NCBI RefSeq assembly: GCF_026241895.1
Contig: NZ_JAPJIV010000006.1
Coordinates: forward strand, 203,408-267,407
Source: Pseudomonas sp. RIT-562
GTDB lineage: Bacteria > Pseudomonadota > Gammaproteobacteria > Pseudomonadales > Pseudomonadaceae
DNA: 64,000 nucleotides
Reading direction: 5' to 3'
The notes under the pieces are model-generated. The model searched no databases. It saw nothing but the letters and a program-made list of their open reading frames with translations, and was not told the origin of the DNA. A program made the translations under genes and the position numbers. Below, piece after piece: positions 35,644 to 44,420 of the stretch. Position 1 is the stretch's first letter. Every line of letters starts with the position of its first letter.

Positions 35644-37812
35644 TCACACCCCCGACAGTTGCAGCGGCAGTTCCCGCAGGCGTTGCCCGGTCAGGGCGAA
35701 CACCGCGTTCGCCACCGCCGGCGCTGTCGGTGGCACCCCCGCTTCGCCGATGCCTCCAGGCTTATCGGTACTGGGCACGATATGCACTTCCACCCTGGGC
35801 ATTTCATTGAGCCGCAGCACCTGGTAGTCGTGGTAATTGGATTGCTGCACCTTGCCGTTCTTGAAGGTCAGCTTGCTGTGCAAGGCGAAGCCCAGGCCGA
35901 AGGCGATACAGGACTCCATCTGCGCCGCGATGCTCTGCGGGTTGACCGCAATCCCGCAGTCCACTGCGCAGACCACCCGATGCACACGAATTGCCAGATT
36001 GTCCTGGGACACCTCAGCTACCTGGGCGACATAACTGCCGAATGACTCGTGCACTGCCACTCCCAGAGCGTGGCCATCCGGCAGCGGCGCGTTCCAGTTG
36101 GCTTTTTCCACCGCCAGGTTCAGCACGCCAAGATGCCGCGGATGGTCCTTGAGCAGGGCTCGTCGATATTCCACCGGATCCTTGTCCGCCGCTTCGGCCA
36201 GTTCGTCGATCAGCGACTCCATGACAAACCCGGTATGGGTATGCCCGACTGAGCGCAACCACAGCACATTGATCCCGGTCTTGGGCGAGTGCAGTTCAAC
36301 CTGATGGTTGGCCAGGTTCGCCAGATAAGGACTGTCCGCCACGCCTTCGACAGAGGTCTTGTCGATGCCGTCCTTGACCATGCTCGCCGCAAGCATGGTA
36401 TCGGCCATGATCGACTGGCCGACCAGCACATGCTGCCAGGCCATGGGCAACCCTTGCGAGTCCAGGCCGATGCGCGCCTGATGCAGGAATGCCGAACGGT
36501 AATAGCCGCCACGGATATCGTCTTCGCGGGACCACACGGTCTTCACCGGCGAGCCTGCCGCCTTCGCCACCTCGACCGCCTCAGCGACAAAATCCGAAGT
36601 CGGATTGGCCCTTCGGCCAAAGCCACCCCCGAGGAACTCGGTATGAATCTCGACCTGCTCGGGCTTCAGCCCGGTGATTTTCCCGGCGATCATCTGGTCC
36701 AGGGTCTGGAACTGCGTACCGGTCCAGATCTCGCACTTGTCCTGGGTGATTTTAACTGTGCAATTGAGCGGTTCCATCGGCGCGTGGGCCAGGTAGGGCA
36801 CGCTGTACTCGACATCGATGGTTTTCGTCGCCTTGGTCAAGCTGCCCTTGGCATCCCCGGCTTTGCTGGCGGGCAAGCCGGGGGTCGCCGCCAGTTTGCG
36901 GAAACTCTCCAGCAGCTGCTGGCTGTCCAAGCCGGTGTGGGGCCCCAGGTCCCAATCGATCTTCAGCGCATCGCGCCCCAGCTTCGCCGCCCAATAGTGC
37001 TCGGCGATGACCGCGACTCCGCTGGGCACCTGCACCACCTTATGCACGCCCGGTATCGCCAGCGCCTCGGCGCCCTCGAAAGATTTGACGCTGCCACCGA
37101 ACACCGGCGCCCGCGCCACCATGGCCGTCATCAGGCCCTCGAACTGCACGTCCATACCGAATCGGGCCCGGCCAGTGATTTTCTCAGGTGTATCCAGGCG
37201 CTTGGTGGGCTTGCCGATCAGTTTCCAGTCCTTGGGTTCCTTGAGTTTGATCGAAGCGGGGTCCGGCACCGGCAACTTGCCGGCCTCATCGGCCAGCTCG
37301 CCGTAAGTGGCCTGGCTGTCACCGGCAATGACCACGCCCGATTCGGTACGGATCGTCGAAGGCGCGACGTTAAATCGCTTGGCCGCCGCGTCAATCAGCA
37401 TCAAGCGCGCCGCCGCACCCGCTTGGCGGTAGCGATCGAATTCCATCCAGGTCGAGGTCGAGCCGCCGGTGATCTGCATCCCGCCAAAGCCGGCCAAGCC
37501 GTAATCGGCGGCCGACGCCGGGGAATGCTCGACCAGGATTTTCGACCAGTCGGCGTCCAGCTCCTCGGCGATCAACATGGTCAGGCCGGTCCAGATGCCC
37601 TGGCCCATTTCCGAGTGACCGAGCAGCACGGTAACCCTGTTGTCATTGCCGATTCGCAAGAACGCATTTGGAGCGAACACGTTGCCCTGATTTTCCGCGC
37701 CCATGGCGAAGCGATGCGCGCCAGGAATGACAAATGCCACCACCAGCCCGCCACCCAGCATGGCACTGCCCTTGAGAAACCCGCGACGGGACAGCGTGTG
37801 GTTACCGTTCAT
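35644..37812 (-). CDS. Xanthine dehydrogenase-family molybdopterin-binding subunit (IorB-like), Tat-exported
   Basis: 722 residues from MNGNHTLSRRGFLKGSAMLGG, a clear twin-arginine signal. The molybdenum cofactor domains follow: LGHSEMGQGIWTGL, the TGGSTSTW loop, the LGGGFGRRANP region and, at the end, GGIGEAGVPPTAPAVANA with the catalytic glutamate. This is the aldehyde/isoquinoline oxidoreductase branch, hydroxylating an aldehyde or N-heterocycle in the periplasm. It works with the 2Fe-2S subunit upstream (20 bp gap) and the cytochrome downstream. A second set lies at 57920-60588. Substrate unknown. Confidence 0.9.
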   Translation of the reverse strand: MNGNHTLSRRGFLKGSAMLGGGLVVAFVIPGAHRFAMGAENQGNVFAPNAFLRIGNDNRVTVLLGHSEMGQGIWTGLTMLIAEELDADWSKILVEHSPASAADYGLAGFGGMQITGGSTSTWMEFDRYRQAGAAARLMLIDAAAKRFNVAPSTIRTESGVVIAGDSQATYGELADEAGKLPVPDPASIKLKEPKDWKLIGKPTKRLDTPEKITGRARFGMDVQFEGLMTAMVARAPVFGGSVKSFEGAEALAIPGVHKVVQVPSGVAVIAEHYWAAKLGRDALKIDWDLGPHTGLDSQQLLESFRKLAATPGLPASKAGDAKGSLTKATKTIDVEYSVPYLAHAPMEPLNCTVKITQDKCEIWTGTQFQTLDQMIAGKITGLKPEQVEIHTEFLGGGFGRRANPTSDFVAEAVEVAKAAGSPVKTVWSREDDIRGGYYRSAFLHQARIGLDSQGLPMAWQHVLVGQSIMADTMLAASMVKDGIDKTSVEGVADSPYLANLANHQVELHSPKTGINVLWLRSVGHTHTGFVMESLIDELAEAADKDPVEYRRALLKDHPRHLGVLNLAVEKANWNAPLPDGHALGVAVHESFGSYVAQVAEVSQDNLAIRVHRVVCAVDCGIAVNPQSIAAQMESCIAFGLGFALHSKLTFKNGKVQQSNYHDYQVLRLNEMPRVEVHIVPSTDKPGGIGEAGVPPTAPAVANAVFALTGQRLRELPLQLSGV

Positions 37813-37832
37813 GTCCTGCCCTCCCCAGTTCA

Positions 37833-38288
37833 TCAACCAATGTCGGCTGCACGTTTGACTGCCGCGCGGATTCGCGGATAGGTGCCACAGCGGCAGATAT
37901 TGCCGGACAGCGCCTGGTCGATATCGCTGTCGGTGGGCTTGGGGATTTTTGCCAGCAGGGCCGCAGCAGACATTATCTGCCCGGACTGACAGTAGCCGCA
38001 CTGGACCACATCGAGTTCGGCCCAGGCTTGCTGCACCGGATGGGAGCCGTCAGTGGACAAGCCTTCGATGGTGAGGATCTTCTGCCCGTGGGCCACCGCT
38101 GTGGCGGGGGTAATGCAGGAGCGCAGCGGCGCGCCGTCGACGTGCACGGTACAGGCGCCGCATTGCGCCATGCCACAGCCGAATTTGGTGCCTGTCAGGT
38201 GCGCGACGTCCCGCAGCACCCAGAGCAACGGCATGTCTGCAGGGACATCCAGGGCCTGGTCCTTGCCATTGATGTTCAGCGTCAGCAT
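37833..38288 (-). CDS. (2Fe-2S)-binding subunit of molybdenum hydroxylase (IorA-like)
   Basis: 151 residues from [21 protein letters not shown]. The plant-type 2Fe-2S cluster cysteines are in [17 protein letters not shown], with a last one in PLRSC. The second, helical cluster uses CGYCQSGQ and ICRCGTY. It has no signal of its own, so it is expected to ride with the Tat-exported large subunit. First gene of the three-gene set. Confidence 0.93.
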   Translation of the reverse strand: MLTLNINGKDQALDVPADMPLLWVLRDVAHLTGTKFGCGMAQCGACTVHVDGAPLRSCITPATAVAHGQKILTIEGLSTDGSHPVQQAWAELDVVQCGYCQSGQIMSAAALLAKIPKPTDSDIDQALSGNICRCGTYPRIRAAVKRAADIG

Positions 38289-38387
38289 CGCGGATTTCCT
38301 CAGTGTCAGCGCACTCGGGTTATCCCTACAGCTAAGCGCAAAATAGCGCGCGAGACCGGCGCATCGACCACCGGTCATGCCACTGAG

Positions 38388-39542
38388 CTAAACCCTGGCC
38401 CGCAACAATATGCCGGTGTAGCTGAGCAGAAACAGCATGAAGGCCGCGCACCAGAACAGCGCTGACAGGCCAAGGCCGTTGACGGAAAACGGTACGACCA
38501 GCACGCGGCAGACGCCCGCAACCATCAACAGGGCAAACCCTGCAACAATGCTTTTTGCAGGTTTGAGCGCACGCCCCGTATGCCCCAGGCTGACTCGCGC
38601 AATCATCGCCAGGATCAATCCGCCGATACCCCCGACTGCCAGGGAATGGCTGGCAAGACTCTGCTGCGCCAGCACACCGGCATGCCACAGCAGCATGGCG
38701 GCTGCAGCGACTAGCAGCCAGGCATAGGCCAGGTACAACGACCAGAGCAACGGCACCCGCCAGATACCCCGATCATGCCAGCGCCAAAGGCGCAGCAGAT
38801 GCAAACCCGTGATCAGCAGGAACAGGCCTGCCAGCCAGGGCCTGGGCTGGTCGTTCAGGCCAGCAGCGTATGACAGGGCGGCAAGCAACCCTGCAACGAG
38901 CAGGACGCGAGTGGGCCAGGGGCTGGTCACCGGCACCGGCGGACGATTCAAACCACGCTGGATGAAGAACGGAATTACACGTCCGCCAATCACAGTCATC
39001 AGTGCCCCGACCAGCCACAGTGCAGCCAATGCTCCGCGCCGTTGCAGTTCGATGTTGTCAGTCGACATGCCTGCCAACGTCATCCATTGGCAGCCTGCCA
39101 GCAGCGCGATCACCAGCAGGATCGGATAGTTGTCGCGCTTGCCAGCCTTCACCAGGTCCAGGCCGATGAACCAGGCCAGCAATGGCAGGAAGGGAATCTG
39201 AAGAATGACCAACAGTGGGGACAAAAGCGGTATCAACCACGCCAGTCGCGCCAGCAGCCACACCAGAACCAGGCCGATCAGGGGCCAACCGTGCAGGCCT
39301 GGGCGACCGGTCCAGTTGGGCACCGCGGTCAGCAGGAATCCGGCGATAATTGCCGAGGCGAAGCCGAACGGCATCTCATGCCGATGCCAGGCCAACATCC
39401 CGCCCACGGGCTGGGCCCCGGGCAGCCGGCCATACAGCCACAAGGCCCAGACCGCGACGGCAATGGTCGCAAAAACGGCGCCACCGAGAAAAAACGGGCG
39501 AAACCCGAGGCTGAACAGCGGTGCCGAGGTCTGTGGGCGCAT
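38388..39542 (-). CDS. NnrS family haem-copper membrane protein
   Basis: 384 residues with about 12 membrane helices. The N-terminus FSLGFRPFFLGGAVFA and the AWHRHEMPFGFASAIIAGFLLTAVPNW segment with conserved histidines are NnrS hallmarks. NnrS proteins ease nitric oxide stress. It overlaps the small gene upstream by one base (TGATG) and shares its sigma-54/NorR-type promoter, which fits nitric-oxide induction. Confidence 0.92.
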   Translation of the reverse strand: MRPQTSAPLFSLGFRPFFLGGAVFATIAVAVWALWLYGRLPGAQPVGGMLAWHRHEMPFGFASAIIAGFLLTAVPNWTGRPGLHGWPLIGLVLVWLLARLAWLIPLLSPLLVILQIPFLPLLAWFIGLDLVKAGKRDNYPILLVIALLAGCQWMTLAGMSTDNIELQRRGALAALWLVGALMTVIGGRVIPFFIQRGLNRPPVPVTSPWPTRVLLVAGLLAALSYAAGLNDQPRPWLAGLFLLITGLHLLRLWRWHDRGIWRVPLLWSLYLAYAWLLVAAAAMLLWHAGVLAQQSLASHSLAVGGIGGLILAMIARVSLGHTGRALKPAKSIVAGFALLMVAGVCRVLVVPFSVNGLGLSALFWCAAFMLFLLSYTGILLRARV

Positions 39543-39790
39543 CAAGCAGCTACCGCCGCCAGGCGCTGACCCAGGCGATGCTGGGACAACAGGCGCATGA
39601 CGTAGCCAATTTTCAACAAGGTGGGTCCAACAATGGTCATGGCATGCATCAACACGAGGACCGGGATTGGCAAGGGCCCGTGGTACAGATAAGCGCCATA
39701 GATGCCGGCCAGCAACAGGGCCAGGCCGGCGCCGAGGATTCGGCTCGACAAGTGCAGGACATTGTGTGGATTGCTGAAGAAAGTGAACAT
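39542..39790 (-). CDS. Small membrane protein, PpyR-like
   Basis: 82 residues from MFTFFSNPHNVLHLSSRIL, with GGAG upstream; an in-frame ATG 15 codons earlier is less likely. Two membrane helices are seen (ILGAGLALLLAGIYGAYLY and PVLVLMHAMTIVGPTLLKIGYVM). In P. aeruginosa the gene next to the NnrS-like PA2662 is ppyR, annotated as a transmembrane regulator of psl and pyoverdine; I infer the same identity from position and layout, not from a search. First gene of the NO-type operon. Confidence 0.7.
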   Translation of the reverse strand: MFTFFSNPHNVLHLSSRILGAGLALLLAGIYGAYLYHGPLPIPVLVLMHAMTIVGPTLLKIGYVMRLLSQHRLGQRLAAVAA

Positions 39791-39830
39791 TTTCCGGTAC
39801 TCCTGAAGTTGTTCTGGGTACCGGGGATGT

Positions 39831-39846
39831 ATCAAGGGTCGTGCCA
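39831..39846 (-). promoter_or_regulatory. Sigma-54 promoter of the ppyR-like/nnrS operon
   Basis: On the minus strand TGGCAC (39841-39846) and TTGAT (39831-39835) are separated by 5 bp, the -24/-12 layout of RpoN promoters; only the -12 GC is altered to GA. It lies about 40 bp before the first gene. Confidence 0.6.
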
Positions 39847-39887
39847 GTTTTTCCCGCTTTGAAAATCAATAGGCTACGGCTGATCGG

Positions 39888-39922
39888 GTCATAATGACAA
39901 TTTACCGATAGGTCATTATGAC
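39888..39922. promoter_or_regulatory. Two NorR/FhpR-type operators
   Basis: GTCATAATGAC (39888-39898) and GTCATTATGAC (39912-39922) each fit GTCA-N3-TGAC, the core of NorR sites, and are exact reverse complements of each other. They are 24 bp apart and start about 42 bp upstream of the -24 element, where an RpoN activator would bind. No NorR/FhpR gene is in the window. Confidence 0.65.
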
Positions 39923-40013
39923 TCGAAGAATAGTCGAAAGGACTGCATAAAAATTGTCGGCCTTATTTGCATGAGACATTAAACTCGTAGGCTGACCTGC
40001 CAAGGATTCGAAC

Positions 40014-40856
40014 ATGAAACGCGCAGCTGCCAGGAATGCCGCTCAAGCCCCTCAATTCTGGCGCGACGACGCCCTGCCCTTTATCGAGGCGCGCTCCATC
40101 GCCGACGGCCGCGAGGTGTGTTACTCGCGCCATTCCCACGAGCATTTTTCGATTGGCGCAATCACAGCCGGGCGCAGCACCTATCTCCACGAACAGGCGC
40201 AGTTCGAGGTCAGCGTCGGGACCGTGGTGTTGATGAATCCTGGCGATGTGCACGCCTGTAATCCGATCGACAACCAGCCCTGGTCGTACCTGATGTTTTA
40301 TGTCGATACCGCCTGGCTCACCGACCTGCAGCACCAATTGGGCTTCAGCCCGAACCTGGCGTTCCGCCGCTTTGGCCTGACGCATTCAAGCGATGCCAAA
40401 CTGTTTGAGGGGCTGGTCGGGTTGTACGAGTTGTTGCTCGACACCCAACAGGACAACCTGCAAAAGCACAGCGCTCTGATCGAATTTTTCAGCGAGCTGC
40501 AGTTGCGGCTGAACCCGGCAGGCCAACCAGTGCGTGAACCCAATTTCAAACTGGAGCGGGCAGCCGATTTCATTAGCGACAACTGCACTCAACTGCTCAA
40601 GCTGGATGAGATATGCGCGGCCGCTCAGTTATCGCCGTCCTATCTGATCCGCGCCTTCAAGCAGCATTACGGCATGACGCCGCACTCCTTCCTGATCAAT
40701 CGCCGGATCCAGTTCGCCCAGGACCGCCTGCGCAAAGGCCAGCTGATTGCCGATGTCGCGCTTGAAGCGGGATTTGCCGACCAGGCGCATTTTCAGCGGG
40801 CATTTAAACAACATCTGGCCGCGACCCCTGGCCAGTATCAAGGCAACAACAGATAA
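40014..40856 (+). CDS. AraC-family transcriptional regulator with cupin sensor domain
   Basis: 280 residues. The N-terminal cupin-like domain has RHSHEHFSIGAITAG and MNPGDVHACNP. The C-terminal pair of helix-turn-helix motifs is LLKLDEICAAAQLSPSYLIRAFKQHYGMTPH and ADVALEAGFADQAHFQRAFKQHLAATP. It is convergent with the LysE exporter gene, overlapping by 19 bp, which suggests control of amino acid or metabolite export. Divergent from the ppyR-like/nnrS operon. Confidence 0.9.
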   Translation: MKRAAARNAAQAPQFWRDDALPFIEARSIADGREVCYSRHSHEHFSIGAITAGRSTYLHEQAQFEVSVGTVVLMNPGDVHACNPIDNQPWSYLMFYVDTAWLTDLQHQLGFSPNLAFRRFGLTHSSDAKLFEGLVGLYELLLDTQQDNLQKHSALIEFFSELQLRLNPAGQPVREPNFKLERAADFISDNCTQLLKLDEICAAAQLSPSYLIRAFKQHYGMTPHSFLINRRIQFAQDRLRKGQLIADVALEAGFADQAHFQRAFKQHLAATPGQYQGNNR

Positions 40857-41425
40857 CCGGCACTCACCGCCAACAACGCAGCCATTCCCCGATTGAACAA
40901 ACGCATGCCTCGCGGGTTATTCAAATACCCGCGCAGAAACGTCCCGGCATAGGCCCAGCACCCGACCGACAGATAACAAACCACCAGATACACCGCCGCA
41001 AATTGCCAGACCAGACGCGCCTCACCATCAGCGACAAACGCCCCCATGCCAGCCACGCAGGCCAGCCAGGCTTTCGGATTGAGCCACTGCATAACCGCTC
41101 CGTAGAGCATCGAGGGCGCGCGGGCGCAATTACTGGCATCCAGTCGACCATCGTCAGTGGCCAGCTTCCACGCCATGAACAATAGGAAAGCTACGCCCGC
41201 CATCTGCACCACTTGCGTCAAAGCCGGCCATTGCTGCAGCACCTCGTGCAAACCCAGCCCCATCAACACCAGCAACAACACAAAACCCAGCGTCGCGCCC
41301 AGCACATGACGCTGACTGGCGAGCAGGCCAAATTGCGCACCGGAACTCAAGGCCACAATATTTACCGGTCCCGGGGTGATCGAAGCCACCAGCGCAAACG
41401 CGGCCATGGAAACAAGCAGACTCAT
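40838..41425 (-). CDS. LysE/RhtB-family amino acid exporter
   Basis: 195 residues with six membrane helices. ASITPGPVNIVALSSGAQFG is the LysE family signature (the TPGP motif near the N-terminus). The start MSLLVSMAAFAL is preferred, with an ATG five codons earlier as the alternative. It exports an amino acid or derivative; the substrate is unknown. Confidence 0.9.
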   Translation of the reverse strand: MSLLVSMAAFALVASITPGPVNIVALSSGAQFGLLASQRHVLGATLGFVLLLVLMGLGLHEVLQQWPALTQVVQMAGVAFLLFMAWKLATDDGRLDASNCARAPSMLYGAVMQWLNPKAWLACVAGMGAFVADGEARLVWQFAAVYLVVCYLSVGCWAYAGTFLRGYLNNPRGMRLFNRGMAALLAVSAGYLLLP

Positions 41426-41574
41426 CGCAAACCTCTTCACTCGGTTGAATTAGCCCCAGAGTAAAAAAGCGCTGCCAGCGAGTATTGAACAAAACACCCC
41501 TCACGCCCGGTACGAACGAATTCTTTGTCGATTTACCGGTGGAGCAGCCGCCCGGCGCGCCCTATGCTCACTCC

Positions 41575-42678
41575 ATGAACCTACAAAACACATCGCTACC
41601 GCCACACAACGAGATGGTCCGCGCCATGCTTGAACGTGACACGGCCTATGAAGGCGTGTTCTTCACTGCGGTCAAGACCACCGGGATCTTTTGTCGCCCC
41701 AGTTGCACGGCACGCAAACCGAAACCGGAGAATGTCGAGTTCTTCGCCCATGCCGATGAATGCCTGTCGGCAGGCTACCGTGCCTGTCTGCGCTGCAAGC
41801 CACTGGACGCCGCTGCCATTGCGCCGGACTGGGTGCAACAGCTGCTGACTGCGGTGGACGCTACCCCGGATCGGCAATGGTCCGACGCGCAGCTGCAAGC
41901 TGAAGGCATCGAGCCGCTGAAGCTGCGGCGCTGGTTCAAACAGCATTTCGGCATGACCTTCCACGCCTGGCTGCGCACTCGTCGCCTGGGCATGGCGCTC
42001 GGCGGTATCCGGCAGGGGGAATCCATCGACAACGCCGCGTTCGATTCGGGTTACGAGTCTTTGAGCGGCTTTCGCGAGGCTTTTCAAAAGTCATTCAACA
42101 TCACCCCAGGCCGAGCGGCCAACAGCGAGCCGCTGCTCTTCACCCGGTTGACGACGCCACTGGGACCGATGATCGCCATGGCCGAGCGGCGCGGGCTGGT
42201 GCTGCTTGAGTTTCTTGACCGACCGGCGCTGACCCGGGAGGTCGAATCCCTGCAAAACCGTTACGGTTACGCAGTAGCCCCTGGGCATAACGCGCACTTG
42301 CGCCAGATCGAAGCCGAACTGGCGCACTATTTCGCCGGCACGCTGTGCGAATTCAAGGTGGCGCTGCATTTGCCAGGCAGTGAATTTTTCCGCCAAGTGT
42401 GGGCCGAGCTGGTCAAGATCCCCTACGGCCAGACCAGTACTTACGGCGCCATTGCCGCAACCCTGGGCAAAGCCGGCGCCAGCCGCGCTGTTGGCTTGGC
42501 CAACGGACGTAACCGGGTGTCGATCGTAGTGCCTTGCCACCGGGTGATTGGCGCCGATGGCTCGTTGACCGGCTATGGCGGCGGTCAACCGCGCAAGGCG
42601 TTCCTGCTGCGCCTGGAGAACGCCGCACTGCAGCTCAGCCAGTTAAGCCTGCCGGGCATGACACGCGAAGAGGCATGA
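41575..42678 (+). CDS. ada: Ada: methylphosphotriester/O6-methylguanine-DNA methyltransferase and regulator
   Basis: 367 residues from MNLQNTSLPPHNEM. The Ada zinc domain has Cys40, Cys44, Cys71 and Cys74 (FCRPSC ... CLRC); Cys40 corresponds to the phosphotriester acceptor. An AraC-type DNA-binding region follows (about 85-190). The C-terminal methyltransferase domain has its acceptor at Cys321 in VPCHRVIG. It repairs alkylated DNA irreversibly and, once methylated, activates repair genes. The alkA-like gene overlaps its stop, so the two form an adaptive-response operon. Confidence 0.96.
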   Translation: MNLQNTSLPPHNEMVRAMLERDTAYEGVFFTAVKTTGIFCRPSCTARKPKPENVEFFAHADECLSAGYRACLRCKPLDAAAIAPDWVQQLLTAVDATPDRQWSDAQLQAEGIEPLKLRRWFKQHFGMTFHAWLRTRRLGMALGGIRQGESIDNAAFDSGYESLSGFREAFQKSFNITPGRAANSEPLLFTRLTTPLGPMIAMAERRGLVLLEFLDRPALTREVESLQNRYGYAVAPGHNAHLRQIEAELAHYFAGTLCEFKVALHLPGSEFFRQVWAELVKIPYGQTSTYGAIAATLGKAGASRAVGLANGRNRVSIVVPCHRVIGADGSLTGYGGGQPRKAFLLRLENAALQLSQLSLPGMTREEA

Positions 42679-43301
42679 GGGCGATGCACGAAAACTGGAC
42701 CGCTGCCACCGAATTTCTCGCCGGTATCGACGACGACTGGCGTCAACATATCGATGCCATCGGCCCTTGCCTGCATCAGCCGCATCCGGCGCGCGATCCC
42801 TATGAATCGCTGGTGCGTTCGATCGCCTATCAGCAACTGCATGCCAGGGCCGGTGACGCGATCATCGGGCGGTTATTGGCGCTGTTTCCCTCGGGGACTT
42901 TTCCGCGTCCGCAGCAGATCATCGCCACTGAGTTCGATGCGCTGCGCAGCTGTGGTTTTTCAGCCAGCAAGATCTCGACCATTCAGGGCATTGCCCACGC
43001 CGCATTGAGTGGCGTGGTGCCGGATTACGCCACCGCAATGACGATGGACGACGAGGAACTGATTGAGCGCCTGATCACCTTGCGCGGAGTCGGCCGCTGG
43101 ACGGTCGAGATGCTGCTGATCTATGGCCTGGAAAAACCGGATATCCTGCCCGCCGATGATTTTGGCGTGCGTGAGGGATACCGGCGGTTGAAGCGGCTTG
43201 AATTGCAACCGACCCGCAAGCAGATGATCGAGATTGGCTTGGCGTGGAGTCCATACCGGACCGTGGCATCGTGGTATCTGTGGCGAGTGCCTGCCAGGTA
43301 G
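42675..43301 (+). CDS. DNA-3-methyladenine glycosylase II (AlkA-like, HhH-GPD)
   Basis: 208 residues. The start ATG overlaps the ada stop (ATGA); an ATG three codons later with GAGG upstream is the alternative. The helix-hairpin-helix LITLRGVGRWTVEMLL is followed by the catalytic aspartate region LPADDFGVREGY. It excises alkylated bases. It lacks the N-terminal domain of E. coli AlkA, as do many short family members. Confidence 0.92.
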   Translation: MRAMHENWTAATEFLAGIDDDWRQHIDAIGPCLHQPHPARDPYESLVRSIAYQQLHARAGDAIIGRLLALFPSGTFPRPQQIIATEFDALRSCGFSASKISTIQGIAHAALSGVVPDYATAMTMDDEELIERLITLRGVGRWTVEMLLIYGLEKPDILPADDFGVREGYRRLKRLELQPTRKQMIEIGLAWSPYRTVASWYLWRVPAR

Positions 43302-43651
43302 ACCGCGTCATCGTTGATCGCAGGCAAGCCCGCAGCCCGAATTGTTTGCGCAGATCGGTGATCAATTGAAGTTGGTCGCCACTGGCGACGCGATATTGGT
43401 GCCGGTCGAAACGCACTGACTGAAGCTTTGAGGTATTCGGTGGTGCTGCCCTCATCGCGAGCAGGCTCACTCCTACACGGATTCGGGTGTAGGCGGGATT
43501 TGGGTACGGCGCAACTCCGTATGAGCCTGGCTTGCCGGCGATGGCGATTTTGCGGACGCCATCGCAGGCTCACTCCAACAGGAGTTCGGCGTCAGGCACA
43601 AATCCTGTAGGAGTGAGCCTGCTCGCGATGGCGGTCTAACTGCGCCCAGGT
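43302..43651. repeat. 350-bp gene-free stretch with REP elements
   Basis: Outer inverted arms lie at 43454-43476 and 43607-43629 (23 bp, GTAGGAGTGAGCCTGCTCGCGAT and its complement). A decayed inner element lies around 43535-43580 (GGCGATGGCGATTTTGC ... GCCATCGCAGGCTCACTCC). Before 43454 I see no gene or clear signal. Confidence 0.8.
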
Positions 43652-44260
43652 CTATAAGCTAGCCGGCACGCCGCTGTGAAAGCGGAATTCCACATCCGGC
43701 GATTCGATCAGCTCTTGCTCCGCAGTCCGCACTCGGTCGATCACCTGTGCAACATCCTTGGCATCCCCATACTGGTAAGCCAGTTTCAGATAACCCTGGA
43801 AATGCCGCGCTTCGCTTTTCAGCAGGCCGAAATAGAACTTGCCCAGCTCCTCGTCCAGATGTGGCACCAGGGCTTCAAACCGTTCGCAGCTGCGCGCTTC
43901 GATGAAAGCCCCCACCACCAGGGTGTCCACCAGTTTCACCGGTTCATGGCTGCGCACCACCTTGCGCAAACCCGAGGCATAACGCCCGGCGGACAGTTGA
44001 CGCAACTCGATCTTGCGCTTTTTCATCAGGCGCATGACCTGCTCGTGGTGCACCAGCTCTTCCCGGGCCAGGCGCGACATCAGGTTGATCAAGTCGACGT
44101 GGGAGTGATACTTGGCGATCAGACTCAACGCTGTGCTGGCCGCCTTGAATTCGCAGTTCTTGTGGTCGATCAACAGGGTTTCCTGATCGGCCAGCGCGGC
44201 TTGAACCCAGCCGTCGGGGGTGCGGCAGCCGAGGAACTCGTGAATTTCGGGAAGGATCAT
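43652..44260 (-). CDS. miaE: tRNA-(ms2io6A)-hydroxylase MiaE
   Basis: 202 residues from MILPEIHEFLGC. A diiron four-helix protein: the ligands are in SRLAREELVHHEQV, AFIEARSCERF and LLKSEARHFQGY (ExxH-type pairs). It hydroxylates the isopentenyl side chain of 2-methylthio-N6-isopentenyl adenosine at tRNA position 37, using oxygen. Divergent from the ANR-controlled stress gene. Confidence 0.93.
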   Translation of the reverse strand: MILPEIHEFLGCRTPDGWVQAALADQETLLIDHKNCEFKAASTALSLIAKYHSHVDLINLMSRLAREELVHHEQVMRLMKKRKIELRQLSAGRYASGLRKVVRSHEPVKLVDTLVVGAFIEARSCERFEALVPHLDEELGKFYFGLLKSEARHFQGYLKLAYQYGDAKDVAQVIDRVRTAEQELIESPDVEFRFHSGVPASL

Positions 44261-44337
44261 GGGGCTCACGGATAGAAGGTACAAAACGAAGGGCGCCGAT
44301 TATACCGGCCTGCCGCCAGACCACCAGTCGCTTACCG

Positions 44338-44380
44338 TTGATATGCATCAAGTCCCGGATACGCGGGCAGCAACTATAGT
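44338..44380 (+). promoter_or_regulatory. ANR (FNR-type) promoter of the universal stress gene
   Basis: TTGATATGCATCAA (44338-44351) is a perfect match to the TTGAT-N4-ATCAA ANR box. TATAGT (44375-44380) is a good -10. A transcription start near 44386 puts the box centre at about -41.5, the class II activator position. Confidence 0.75.
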
Positions 44381-44420
44381 TGTCCAACGCAGTATTTTTC
44401 CTTTCGCGGAGATCCCGATC

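Noticed and set aside
36289..37881. 530-codon plus-strand frame opposite the molybdopterin subunit
   Set aside because: No domain or plausible start; the minus strand holds a Tat signal and cofactor motifs.
43302..43651. CRISPR-like repeat array
   Set aside because: The repeats are inverted REP arms of one family with decayed spacers, not direct repeats of constant spacing.
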